Assembly: GCA_015057205.1 (NCBI GenBank) | Contig: SVEW01000020.1 | Span: 1 to 21,756, forward strand | Source: Lachnospiraceae bacterium | GTDB lineage: Bacteria; Bacillota; Clostridia; Lachnospirales; Lachnospiraceae | Direction: 5' to 3' | Length of the DNA stretch: 21,756 nucleotides | Shown: piece after piece, positions 6,942 to 14,355 of the stretch | Layout: every line of letters starts with the position of its first letter | Numbering within the stretch: position 1 is the stretch's first letter | Position numbers and translations under genes: made by a program | The notes under the pieces: generated by a model | The model's database searches: none | Told to the model about the DNA's origin: nothing | The model's input: the letters and a program-made list of their open reading frames with translations, nothing else

Positions 6942-7823
6942 ATGGAGAAGGCAATTGTAACCAGAGATTTAACCAAGCGATACGGCAAAGCCAGAGGCAT
7001 TACCAACTTAAATCTGTCCGTGGAAAAAGGGGAATGCTTCGGCTTTATCGGACCCAACGGAGCGGGGAAATCCACCACCATTCGTACTTTACTGGGGTTA
7101 ATTAAGAAAACCTCCGGAGAGGCGAAGGTGTTTGGCTGGGACATTGAAAAAGAAAAGACTGCTATTTTGCAGGAGGTAGGATACCTACCGGCGGAGGCAG
7201 TTTTTTATTCCGGTATGAAGGTGAAGGATGTAATCAAATTGTCTGCAGACCTTAGAAAGAAAGATTGTAGCCCAGAGGCAGCGGTCCTCTGTGAGCGGTT
7301 GCAGTTGGATGTGACAAGAAAGGTGGAGGAACTTTCTTTTGGAAACCGAAAGAAGGTCGCCATTGTGTGTGCCTTGCAAAGCAATCCCTCCTTGTTGATT
7401 TTAGATGAGCCCACCGGTGGTTTGGATCCTTTGATGCAAAAGGAATTTTTCGATATTGTGGGAGAACGAAATAAGAAGGGGACAACTGTCTTTTTGTCAA
7501 GCCATATTTTATCGGAAGTGCAACAAAACTGCGGACGGGCAGCCATTATCCGGGAAGGCGAAGTGATTGCCTGCGATAGTGTAGAGGCGTTAGCGAAAAC
7601 CAATGCCAAACGCATCTCGCTTTGCGGAAGTGTGGATTTGACGGGACTTTCCGGAATCAAAGATTTGCGTACCATGGGACAAAACATGAGCTTTTTGTAT
7701 AACGGAGAAATGAATGGCCTGTTAAAACGATTGGCAGAAGGGAATGTGCAGGATTTGGGTATTGCAGAACCGAATCTGGAGGAAATCTTTATGCACTACT
7801 ATGAAAAAGGAGGCGAGGCATAA
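6942..7823 (+). CDS. ABC transporter ATP-binding protein (ABC-2 type)
   Basis: 293-residue ATPase that powers the membrane partner encoded next. Visible motifs: Walker A GPNGAGKST (37-45), Q-loop region EVGYLPAE (78-85), a variant signature LSFGN (131-135) in place of LSGGQ, Walker B LLILDEP (151-157) with the catalytic Glu, and H-loop SSH (186-188). The C-terminal 80 residues form the accessory domain seen in drug, bacitracin or Nat-type exporters, ending NLEEIFMHYYEK. The start at 6942 follows AGAGGAGG at a good distance; an in-frame ATG at 6912 does not have such a site. The stop overlaps the permease ATG by one base (TAATG), indicating translational coupling. Substrate unknown. Confidence 0.9.
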   Translation: MEKAIVTRDLTKRYGKARGITNLNLSVEKGECFGFIGPNGAGKSTTIRTLLGLIKKTSGEAKVFGWDIEKEKTAILQEVGYLPAEAVFYSGMKVKDVIKLSADLRKKDCSPEAAVLCERLQLDVTRKVEELSFGNRKKVAIVCALQSNPSLLILDEPTGGLDPLMQKEFFDIVGERNKKGTTVFLSSHILSEVQQNCGRAAIIREGEVIACDSVEALAKTNAKRISLCGSVDLTGLSGIKDLRTMGQNMSFLYNGEMNGLLKRLAEGNVQDLGIAEPNLEEIFMHYYEKGGEA

Positions 7824-8608
7824 TGACGGTTACGAAGCATGAACTAAAAAGAGGTAAAATGTCCTTTTTTATATGGACCGGTGCCATTGCCTTTATGTTA
7901 GCGGTTTGCGTGTTCCTCTTTCCGGAAATGAAGGGAGAGATGGAAGAAATCAGCGATACCTTTTCTTCCATGGGCTCCTTTACGGAAGCCTTCGGAATGG
8001 ATAAGTTAAGCTTTGGAACGCTTCTGGGATACTATGCCATAGAGTGCGGCAATGTATTGGGCTTAGGAGGCGCCATGTTCGCAGCATTGACGGCGGCAGG
8101 TATGTTGTGTAAAGAGGAAAGAGAAAAGACAGCTGAATTTTTGTTAACCCATCCGTTAAGTCGCGGGCGCATTGTTACAGAAAAACTGTGTGGATTGCTG
8201 CTTCAGATTGTGGCATTGAATCTGATTGTTTGCGTAATAACCATCGGATCAATGACAGCCATCGGGGAAGAGATTCCGTGGAAGGAAATGAGTTTACTGC
8301 ACTCGGCATTCTTTTTATTGCAGGTGGAGATGGCCGGAATCTGTTTTGGAATTTCCGCATTTTTGCGAAAAGGCAGTATCGGAATCGGTCTTGGTATGGC
8401 GGGAATTCTATATCTTACCAACATCATTGCCAATATTACAGAGTCAGTGGAGTTTTTGAAAAATATTACGCCTTTCGGATATTGTGATGGTGCAACCATT
8501 ATTGCGGATGGAAAACTGGATGGCGGTAAAATTGCCATTGGAATGGTATTTTGCATCATTGGCATAGGGGCAGCCTACATAAAATACATACAAAAAGATA
8601 TTCAATAA
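7823..8608 (+). CDS. ABC-2 type transporter permease
   Basis: 261-residue membrane partner of the preceding ATPase. About six hydrophobic helices are visible: FFIWTGAIAFMLAVCVFLF (15-33), the LGLGGAMFAALTAAGML region, LLLQIVALNLIVCVITIGSM, FFLLQVEMAGICFGISAFL, GIGLGMAGILYLTNIIANI and a final IAIGMVFCIIGIGAAYI. The cytoplasmic stretch CKEEREKTAEFLLTHPLSR after the second helix is typical of ABC-2 permeases, where it meets the ATPase. The domain order matches the ABC2_membrane family. It is coupled to the ATPase by a one-base overlap. No hairpin terminator follows before the promoter at 8613. Confidence 0.88.
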   Translation: MTVTKHELKRGKMSFFIWTGAIAFMLAVCVFLFPEMKGEMEEISDTFSSMGSFTEAFGMDKLSFGTLLGYYAIECGNVLGLGGAMFAALTAAGMLCKEEREKTAEFLLTHPLSRGRIVTEKLCGLLLQIVALNLIVCVITIGSMTAIGEEIPWKEMSLLHSAFFLLQVEMAGICFGISAFLRKGSIGIGLGMAGILYLTNIIANITESVEFLKNITPFGYCDGATIIADGKLDGGKIAIGMVFCIIGIGAAYIKYIQKDIQ

Positions 8609-8612
8609 TTGG

Positions 8613-8642
8613 TTGACAATGAAAGGAACCTTGTGCTATTAT
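8613..8642 (+). promoter_or_regulatory. Promoter of the ABC-F operon
   Basis: Perfect TTGACA (8613-8618), an 18-nt spacer and TATTAT (8637-8642). A start near 8649 would give a leader of about 255 nt before the ABC-F gene. Confidence 0.78.
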
Positions 8643-8670
8643 CAAATTGTTTTAAAGAAAGGGACGCATT

Positions 8671-8697
8671 ATGCGTATGGTGAGGAGCATTGATTAA
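8671..8697 (+). CDS. Leader peptide MRMVRSID upstream of the ABC-F gene
   Basis: Eight codons plus TAA, beginning about 22 nt after the expected transcript start, behind AAGAAAGGGA at a normal spacing. It lies in the leader of an ABC-F gene that also carries a terminator with a competing hairpin. Short leader ORFs of this kind sense ribosome-stalling antibiotics in ABC-F and erm genes. The role here is inferred from position; the peptide itself is too short to match to a family. Confidence 0.55.
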   Translation: MRMVRSID

Positions 8698-8733
8698 TAG
8701 ATAAGACTATTTAAGACAACATGAACCGTAAAT

Positions 8734-8750
8734 AACCTGTTAGACAGGTT
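8734..8750 (+). promoter_or_regulatory. Leader hairpin 1
   Basis: AACCTGT (8734-8740) and ACAGGTT (8744-8750) form a perfect 7-bp stem with a 3-nt loop, followed by TGTTTGTG. It lies between the leader peptide and the main attenuator and may pause RNA polymerase or act as an early partial terminator. Confidence 0.5.
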
Positions 8751-8831
8751 TGTTTGTGTACGCTTAAATGGAATTATCGCTTAGGATATGCTCTTTTTGT
8801 ATGCTTTTTTATAGAGTTTGGAGAGTTTTGG

Positions 8832-8887
8832 CGAGTCTGTTTTACGTACGCAATGCAGGCTCGTTTTGTTATACGACAAAATGAGCC
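8832..8887 (+). promoter_or_regulatory. Attenuator: terminator with competing hairpin
   Basis: Terminator: CGAGTCTG (8832-8839) pairs with CAGGCTCG (8856-8863), followed by TTTTGTT. Competing fold: GGCTCGTTTTGT (8858-8869) pairs with ACAAAATGAGCC (8876-8887), 12 bp with one G-U pair and a 6-nt loop. The second fold takes the 3' arm and T-run of the terminator, so the two are mutually exclusive. The ABC-F ribosome site starts right after it. This is the arrangement expected for antibiotic-inducible read-through. Confidence 0.7.
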
Positions 8888-8903
8888 GGAAGGAGGGATG
8901 CTT

Positions 8904-10496
8904 ATGTTACAGATACAGAAACTCACGATTACACAGAAAAAAGATCTTCGAGTGCTATTGAAGGATTTTTCGGTGGTGCTAAATCCAGGGGATAAAGCCG
9001 TAATGATTGGGGAAGAGGGAAATGGCAAGTCTACGCTTTTGAAATGGATTTATAAACCGGAATTGGTGGAGGGATATACAGAATGCGCGGGAGAAAGACT
9101 GACCGGAAATGAGAAAATGGGCTATCTCCCACAAGAATTGCCGGTGGAAGAAAAGGGGAAAACCGTGTATGAGTACTTCTCGGAGAAAGATGCTTTTTGG
9201 GAGCAGACGCCGGGAGAGATGGGGATGCTTTGTAAAGAATTTCGTGTGGAGCGCGAGTTTTTCTATAGCGACCAATTGCTGGAGAGCTTGTCCGGTGGAG
9301 AGAAGATTAAGGTGCAGTTGATGCGGCTTTTGATGGAACGCCCGACGGTGCTTTTGTTGGATGAGCCTTCCAACGACCTAGACATGGATACTTTGTTGTG
9401 GCTGGAAAATTTCATTCGGGAGTTTCCGGGAATCCTGCTTTATATTTCCCATGATGAGATGTTGATTGAGCGAACTGCCAATATGGTAATTCACTTGGAA
9501 CAGCTTCATCGCAAGCAGCAGAGTCATTTTACCGTGGCGAAGATGTCTTATGAACAATACGTTGCCCAAAGGCAACATGCTTTTGAAACTCAGCGGCAAC
9601 AGGCGTTGTCGGATAAGCGGGCAAAGCAATTACGGGACGAAAAATACCGGAAGGTGTATCAGTCGGTGCATTACGCTCTGGAAAATTGCACCAGACAGGC
9701 GCCGGCGGTTGCGAAGAATTTGAAGGACAAGATGCATACCGTAAAGGCCATGGAGAAGCGCTTTGTGAAAGAGGACGAGAGGATGACGAAGATGCCGGAG
9801 CAGGAGGAGGCGATTTTTTTCAAGCTGGGAGGCGATAGCGCTAGAATGCCTGCGGGCAAAACGGTGGTGGAATATTCTTTGCCGAAGTTGATGACACCGG
9901 ATAACAGCCGATGTCTTGCCCGGGATATTTTTCTAAGAGTGCGGGGAGCAGAGCGCATCTGCATTATGGGGGCTAACGGTGCCGGAAAAACTACTTTGCT
10001 TCGACAAATGGCCATGGCGATGATGGAGCGGCAAGATATTCGGGTGCAGTATATGCCCCAGAATTATGAGGATATGCTGGATATGGAGAAGACACCGGTG
10101 GAATTTTTGGATGATACCGGGGACAAAGAAATCCGAACCCGCATCCGCACTTATCTAGGTTCTTTGAAGTACACACCGGATGAAATGGAGCACCCCATGA
10201 AGGAATTATCCGGTGGGCAGAAGGCGAAGGTTTTGCTTTTAAAGATGAGTTTGTCGGATGCCAATGTATTGATTTTAGATGAGCCTACCCGGAATTTTTC
10301 CCCTTTATCGGGACCGGTCATTCGCCAAATGTTAAAAGAGTTTTCGGGAGCAATCATCAGCATTTCCCACGACCGAAAGTATATTTCGGAAGTGTGCACG
10401 AAGGTGTATGAGTTGACGACGGAAGGATTAGAGGAGGTACCGGATGGATATTTGGAAAATGAAAAAACTGGACGCCCACATTCACATTCTGCCTGA
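8904..10496 (+). CDS. ABC-F ribosomal protection protein (ARE type)
   Basis: 530-residue soluble protein with two ATPase domains and no membrane helices. ARE ABC-F proteins bind the ribosomal E site and dislodge antibiotics from the peptidyl-transferase centre. Domain 1: Walker A GEEGNGKST (36-44), LSGGEK (129-134), LLLDEPSNDLD (150-160). A long charged interdomain linker runs about 195-330. Domain 2: GANGAGKTT (356-364), LSGGQK (435-440), LILDEPTRNFSP (456-467). The DEPTRNFSP form after the second Walker B is typical of the Vga/Lsa/VmlR-like resistance groups rather than of housekeeping EttA/Uup. The start at 8904 is chosen because AAGGAGGG lies 7 nt ahead; ATG 8898 is too close, and the longer frame from 8754 runs through the attenuator. 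Drug spectrum cannot be told. Its last 17 codons overlap the next gene. Confidence 0.88.
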   Translation: MLQIQKLTITQKKDLRVLLKDFSVVLNPGDKAVMIGEEGNGKSTLLKWIYKPELVEGYTECAGERLTGNEKMGYLPQELPVEEKGKTVYEYFSEKDAFWEQTPGEMGMLCKEFRVEREFFYSDQLLESLSGGEKIKVQLMRLLMERPTVLLLDEPSNDLDMDTLLWLENFIREFPGILLYISHDEMLIERTANMVIHLEQLHRKQQSHFTVAKMSYEQYVAQRQHAFETQRQQALSDKRAKQLRDEKYRKVYQSVHYALENCTRQAPAVAKNLKDKMHTVKAMEKRFVKEDERMTKMPEQEEAIFFKLGGDSARMPAGKTVVEYSLPKLMTPDNSRCLARDIFLRVRGAERICIMGANGAGKTTLLRQMAMAMMERQDIRVQYMPQNYEDMLDMEKTPVEFLDDTGDKEIRTRIRTYLGSLKYTPDEMEHPMKELSGGQKAKVLLLKMSLSDANVLILDEPTRNFSPLSGPVIRQMLKEFSGAIISISHDRKYISEVCTKVYELTTEGLEEVPDGYLENEKTGRPHSHSA

Positions 10497-11295
10497 GGCA
10501 GTTTTGCAAGCAAATTCGGATGCGGAAGATGATTTTTCTTTTGCAAAGATGGCAGAACATAAGAAGTGGATGGATGCGTATCATGTGGAGAAGGCAATCA
10601 TTATGCCTTTTAACGATCCCTATGTGATGTCTATGGAATTTACGGTAGAGAAGGTACACGAAAATCTAATTCGGATGTGCGAGGGTAATCCGGAACGCTA
10701 TGTTGCCTTTGCAGATGTGGATGTGTGGAATAAGACTGCTGAAGAGAATTGTGAAGAACTGCGGAAAGTCTTGAAGCACCCCTGCATGAAGGGAATTAAG
10801 CTTCATCCCAACAACACGGAAATGAATATTGATGATGCTTATAATGATGGGATATTTGAACTGGCAAGGAAATTAAATGTCCCTATTGCCATTCATTCCT
10901 ATCCGGCGGGATATCGCAGTAGAAATCAAGAGGATTTTTCTGCACCGAAACGAATTCTTGCTATGCAAAGACGGCACCCGGAAACAACGTTGATTATCAG
11001 TCATTGCGGAGGTTTTCAGTGGGAGGATTGTCTGAATCTGAATGCTTATTATGATATATCTGCAATTTTGCCGGATTGGGTGGAGGACTTTGGAATAACG
11101 GAAACAGAAAAGATAATGCGCCAATTTGGTCTTGAAAAGCTGTTTTTTGCCACAGATTGGCCTTTTAGCAGAAGTCTAAAGCCGGAGGAAATCTATCCGA
11201 GGTATATGGAAATCTTGGGGAAGATGAATTTCACGGAGGTGGAGTTGGCGGGATTGCTTTGCCAGAACCTAGAGGAGGTGCTTGGCACTGTGTGA
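10444..11295 (+). CDS. Amidohydrolase-2 family metal-dependent hydrolase
   Basis: 283-residue TIM-barrel hydrolase of the amidohydrolase_2 family (PF04909: decarboxylases such as ACMSD and lactone or amide hydrolases). Metal-site motifs: DAHIH near residue 10-14, KGIKLHPN in the middle, IAIHS, SHCGG and the late Asp in FATDWPF. All expected ligands are present. Substrate unknown. The start ATG lies 53 bp inside the ABC-F gene in another frame, with GAGGAGG 7 nt upstream, so the two are translationally coupled. The pairing with a resistance gene is odd and may point to a hydrolytic partner function, but this is speculation. The first repeat array begins 32 bp after its stop. Confidence 0.85.
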   Translation: MDIWKMKKLDAHIHILPEAVLQANSDAEDDFSFAKMAEHKKWMDAYHVEKAIIMPFNDPYVMSMEFTVEKVHENLIRMCEGNPERYVAFADVDVWNKTAEENCEELRKVLKHPCMKGIKLHPNNTEMNIDDAYNDGIFELARKLNVPIAIHSYPAGYRSRNQEDFSAPKRILAMQRRHPETTLIISHCGGFQWEDCLNLNAYYDISAILPDWVEDFGITETEKIMRQFGLEKLFFATDWPFSRSLKPEEIYPRYMEILGKMNFTEVELAGLLCQNLEEVLGTV

Positions 11296-11326
11296 AAAGG
11301 GATACGGGCAAGAAATGTGGGGGAGG

Positions 11327-11647
11327 TTACATACGAAAAGTAAGAATGAGTAACCAGGTATGTAGGCCAAAATTTTCGCTTTTGAGATTTACATTCGCAA
11401 GATAAAAAAGTGCCTTTAGGTATGTAGAAAATATTTCACTAAATGAAAATTGAGGGCGAAAAGTGCTTTGGAGGAACGTTGCGTGAGCAAGAATTACATA
11501 CTTGCAGTCAAAAAATATGGTTGCGTATGTAAACCATTTTTTTGCGTTACATACTAGAGTGTGGGCACAGGGGTATAGTATGTAAGAGAGAAAATCGAAT
11601 TTCTTAAATTACATACGAAGAAGCTATTAATCAGCTCGGGTATGTAA
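11327..11647. repeat. Array A: ten alternating TTACATAC / GTATGTAA sites
   Basis: Sites of 8 bp alternate in orientation. T-type starts: 11327, 11389 (TTACATTC), 11494, 11547, 11609. G-type starts: 11358, 11420 (both GTATGTAG), 11525, 11578, 11640. Distances are 31, 31, 31, 74, 31, 22, 31, 31, 31. Each T site is followed by a G site after exactly 23 nt. The intervening sequences differ from one another, but most resemble those at the same position in array B. No protein-coding frame runs through. All distances are close to multiples of 10.5 bp, so the sites would face one side of the helix. The array fills the gap between the amidohydrolase and the TmrB-like gene. No known repeat family was recognised. 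Confidence 0.9.
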
Positions 11648-11653
11648 AACAGA

Positions 11654-11684
11654 GGGGGGATATCCCGGATAGGGGGAGCCCCCC
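11654..11684 (+). promoter_or_regulatory. G/C-run palindromes before the TmrB-like gene
   Basis: GGGGGG (11654-11659) can pair with CCCCCC (11679-11684). Alternatively, GGGATATCCC (11657-11666) and GGGGG-AG-CCCCC fold separately. There is no T-run. The stretch lies directly behind array A and 22 bases before the next start codon; function unclear. Confidence 0.4.
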
Positions 11685-11705
11685 GAGAATGAGAAGGAGG
11701 ATTAA

Positions 11706-11975
11706 ATGATTTATTGGATTAGCGGCCCTTATGGAGTGGGAAAATCCACAGTGGCTAAGTGTTTACAGGAACTATTACCAAAGGCATTCGTGTATGATGC
11801 AGACTGGCAGACAATCCATGACCGGATTTTAAAGCGGGGTAAAAAAGAAGATTGCTGGTGCATGCAAAACATTGGGATGTGCCTGGAGTATCAGCAAAAA
11901 GAGACTCATGCCATCCATGTAAATGCGTTGAATCGGAGCCCGGAAGAAATCGCAAGAGAAATTGCAGAAAGTTAG
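11706..11975 (+). pseudogene. TmrB-like P-loop protein with internal deletion
   Basis: 89-residue frame with intact ends but no middle. Residues 1-31 match the start of TmrB/AAA_17-type ATP-binding proteins (tunicamycin-resistance-like): MIYWISGPYGVGKST with the P-loop at 7-15, then LLPKAFVYD. Residues 37-89 match the family's C-terminus: ILKRGKKEDCWCMQNIGMCL and HAIHVNALNRSPEEIAREI. Full-length members have about 170-190 residues, so about 85-95 residues between FVYD and the TIHDRILKRG region appear to be lost without a frameshift. The gap removes the region that should hold Walker B and the lid. The ribosome site GAAGGAGG is good, so a short protein could still be made. It is not expected to be an active kinase. 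The family match is from memory. Confidence 0.6.
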
Positions 11976-11977
11976 TA

Positions 11978-12005
11978 TTGCACTCCTTGCGCTTTTCGCT
12001 ATAAT
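11978..12005 (+). promoter_or_regulatory. Promoter of adenine deaminase
   Basis: TTGCAC (11978-11983), a 16-nt spacer and TATAAT (12000-12005). A start near 12012 leaves a leader under 30 nt, so no purine riboswitch precedes this gene here. Confidence 0.65.
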
Positions 12006-12038
12006 GAAGATATAGTATGGGGACGGAGGTATTGGGCT

Positions 12039-13772
12039 ATGAGCTTGGAAAAGTCAGATGAGTTAAAAGAACTAATTGCAGCAGCCCGTGGGGTGGAGAA
12101 ATCCGATTTGGTGTTAAAGAATGCAAGGATTCTCAATATTTTTACGGGGGAGATCGAAGACGGGGATGTGGCTATTTGTAATGGATACATTGCCGGAATC
12201 GGTGACTATGAAGGAATAGAAGAACTGGATATGGACGGTAGAATAATCTGTCCGGGTTTGATAGATGGTCATATCCATTTGGAAAGCTCCATGTTATCCC
12301 CGGCTGAATTTGCAAAAGCAGTACTACCCCATGGAACGACAGCCGTGGTGACGGACCCGCATGAAATAGCCAATGTGGCAGGGGCAGAAGGATTGTCGTT
12401 TATGTTGGAAAGTACGAGAGAACTTCCTTTAGAGATATTTTTCATGCTGCCATCCTGTGTGCCGGCAACGCCGTTAGATGAAGCGGGAGCGGAATTAAAT
12501 GCAGCTTCTTTAAATAGCTTTTACGCAAACCAACGTGTGCTGGGACTGGCAGAGTTGATGAATTCCTATGGAACGGTGTGCACGGATACAGAAATCATTT
12601 CCAAAATTCTTGGGGCACAGGACCATGATCGTATTATAGACGGACACGCGCCGAGCTTGTCCGGAAATGATTTAAACGCATACATAGCGGCAGGGGTTGA
12701 GTCTGACCATGAATGCTCCACTGCGGAGGAAGCCATAGAGAAATTAAAGCGTGGACAGTGGATAATGATTCGGGAGGGAACTGCGGCAAGGAATTTAAAA
12801 TCGCTTTTGCCGTTGTTTGATGACGAATACTGTAACCGTTGTATGTTGGTGACGGATGACAAACATCCCGGAGAATTAATAGAATATGGGCATATAGATT
12901 ACATCATTCGCGAAGCTATTAAGGCAGGAAAGAAACCAGCCAACGCCATTAAGATGGCAAGTTTTAATGCGGCAACCTACTTTGGATTGAAGAAAAGAGG
13001 CGCGATAGCGCCGGGATACCGTGCGGACTTGGTGGTAGTGAAGGATTTGGAGAATTTTGAGATAGAAAAAGTATTCAAAAAAGGTGTGTTGGCGGTAGAT
13101 AAGGGTGAGATTTGTGTGGAAGTTCCAACCTTTGAGAAAAAGGAATCCCGCTATCCGCGGGTTTACCACAGCTTCCATTGTCAGGAGTTAAAAGCGGAGG
13201 ATTTTGCCATAGCAGAAACCGGAAGCAAGATGCGTGTGATAGAGCTGTTGCCGGAAGAACTATTGACAAAAGAAATCATTGTACCCACCAGCGGAGCCGG
13301 AAGTTTGAACGATGTAACAAAAATAGCGGTAATCGAACGACATAAAAATACGGGACATGTAGGCGTTGGTTTTGTGACAGGGTATAGCATTCGCAATGGA
13401 GCCATTGCTTCTAGCGTGGCCCATGATTCCCACAACCTGATTGTGGCAGGAACCAATGACGCGGATATGGCGGTGGCGGCCAATGCAGTGCGAGAAAATG
13501 AAGGTGGTTTGGCAATCGCCGTGGACGGAAAGGTGCTTTCTACCCTAGCACTTCCCATTGGTGGTTTGATGTGCAACCGGAAAGCATCCTATGTGGAGGA
13601 GAAGTTGGAAGAGATGAAAGCCCAAGCAAGACTTTTGGGTGTACCGGAGGGAATCGATCCGTTCATGACGCTGGCCTTTGTGGCGTTGCCGGTGATACCG
13701 AAACTTCGTGTTTCTACAAAAGGTGTTGTGGATGTGGATACGCAGACCATTGTGCCGGCGGTATTTGATTGA
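12039..13772 (+). CDS. adeC: Adenine deaminase
   Basis: 577-residue cytoplasmic enzyme that converts adenine to hypoxanthine and ammonia in purine salvage, using a two-metal (Mn/Fe) amidohydrolase barrel. Visible parts: the N-terminal small domain, the metal motif GLIDGHIHLESSM (74-86), DPHEIANV (106-113), the family-typical GHAPSLSGNDLNAYIAAG and ESDHEC, and DDKHPGELI in the barrel. The C-terminal adenine-deaminase domain has the VPTSGAGSLNDV region, VGVGFVTGYSIRNGAIASS and AHDSHNL. The length agrees with bacterial AdeC (about 570-600). The start has GGAGG 10-11 nt ahead. It has its own promoter and no partner genes in the window. Confidence 0.94.
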   Translation: MSLEKSDELKELIAAARGVEKSDLVLKNARILNIFTGEIEDGDVAICNGYIAGIGDYEGIEELDMDGRIICPGLIDGHIHLESSMLSPAEFAKAVLPHGTTAVVTDPHEIANVAGAEGLSFMLESTRELPLEIFFMLPSCVPATPLDEAGAELNAASLNSFYANQRVLGLAELMNSYGTVCTDTEIISKILGAQDHDRIIDGHAPSLSGNDLNAYIAAGVESDHECSTAEEAIEKLKRGQWIMIREGTAARNLKSLLPLFDDEYCNRCMLVTDDKHPGELIEYGHIDYIIREAIKAGKKPANAIKMASFNAATYFGLKKRGAIAPGYRADLVVVKDLENFEIEKVFKKGVLAVDKGEICVEVPTFEKKESRYPRVYHSFHCQELKAEDFAIAETGSKMRVIELLPEELLTKEIIVPTSGAGSLNDVTKIAVIERHKNTGHVGVGFVTGYSIRNGAIASSVAHDSHNLIVAGTNDADMAVAANAVRENEGGLAIAVDGKVLSTLALPIGGLMCNRKASYVEEKLEEMKAQARLLGVPEGIDPFMTLAFVALPVIPKLRVSTKGVVDVDTQTIVPAVFD

Positions 13773-13898
13773 AAGGTTGTATTTCTATTTGTTCAGCGGC
13801 ATTAGCAGGCGCTGGAGTAACCCCTTGTTTTGTGGTAGTTGGTGTTTCCGACGCAATTCTGGGCCTGTTTGCAATAAAATTTATAGGAGGTTTAAAAG

Positions 13899-14309
13899 AT
13901 GAGCAAGAACAAAACTCACAAACACAGCATTTGCCTGATGCTTTTGGTGGCACTGCTCTTGACGGTGTCGACCAGCGCGATGGCAGGTAAAACCCTTGGA
14001 AAAACCAAGATTACCGGTAAGACAAGCTGTTGCACCGAAGAATCAATTGGAATCCGTATTACCTGGAAAAAGGTAAGCGGCGCAACGGGATACCAGTATC
14101 GCTACAACCTGTTTTGGTCAAAGGATAGCAAGGTGTCTGACTACACCGTGAAAAAAACAAAAAAACGTTATGCAAAAATTACGTTTCAAGATAATGACAC
14201 TATCAAGTTTCAGGTTCGTCCATATAAGGTAGTGGATGGAAAGAAACAGTACGGAAAGTGGACGACTTGTTTGATGTCAAAAGAAAGAGTGGCAGATGTG
14301 CTGAACTAA
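13899..14309 (+). CDS. Small secreted Fn3-like domain protein
   Basis: 136-residue exported protein. The signal peptide has a basic start (SKNKTHKH), a hydrophobic core at 11-22 and cleavage likely after AMA (29). The mature part is a single beta-sandwich-like domain resembling fibronectin type III, with ITWKKVSGATGYQYRYN in the first half and FQVRPYKVVDGKKQYGKWT at the end. The WKKVxxATxYxxx pattern is shared with the Fn3 region of the GDSL hydrolase at 651-1562. Two adjacent Cys (TSCC) and one near the C-terminus may allow a disulfide. The start is set by TAGGAGG 9 nt upstream. No enzyme motif is seen; a surface-binding or matrix role is possible. Confidence 0.8.
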   Translation: MSKNKTHKHSICLMLLVALLLTVSTSAMAGKTLGKTKITGKTSCCTEESIGIRITWKKVSGATGYQYRYNLFWSKDSKVSDYTVKKTKKRYAKITFQDNDTIKFQVRPYKVVDGKKQYGKWTTCLMSKERVADVLN

Positions 14310-14318
14310 ACGTAAGGG

Positions 14319-14352
14319 GGCTATCGCACTAAATAATTAGTGCGATAGCCCA
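14319..14352. terminator. Perfect 15-bp hairpin terminator
   Basis: GGGCTATCGCACTAA (14319-14333) and TTAGTGCGATAGCCC (14338-14352) are fully complementary around a 4-nt loop. The T-run is weak and displaced (CTATTTTG). It lies between the secreted protein and a minus-strand gene remnant that ends at 14356, so it is probably bidirectional. Confidence 0.75.
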
Positions 14353-14355
14353 CCG

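Noticed and set aside
8754..8903. Longer ABC-F start adding 50 residues
   Set aside because: The extension would translate the attenuator hairpins and has no ribosome site; ATG 8904 has AAGGAGGG at ideal spacing.
11327..11427. Intrinsic terminator interpretation of single TTACATAC...GTATGTAA pairs
   Set aside because: The stems are AT-rich, the loops are 23 nt and no T-runs follow the G-type sites.
11327..11647. CRISPR array interpretation of the TTACATAC/GTATGTAA sites
   Set aside because: The conserved unit is only 8 bp and alternates in orientation, the spacers resemble those of the second array at the same positions, and no cas gene is present.
12000..12038. Purine riboswitch before adenine deaminase
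   Set aside because: The leader after the TATAAT is under 30 nt, too short for an aptamer.
13769..13990. Open frame with a TTG start reading a hydrophobic peptide (AALAGAGVTPCFVVVGVSDA) between adeC and the secreted protein
   Set aside because: There is no ribosome site for the TTG, and the frame runs on antisense to nothing but into another frame of the better-supported secreted protein. A small membrane or signal-peptide gene cannot be excluded, but the support is too weak to call it.
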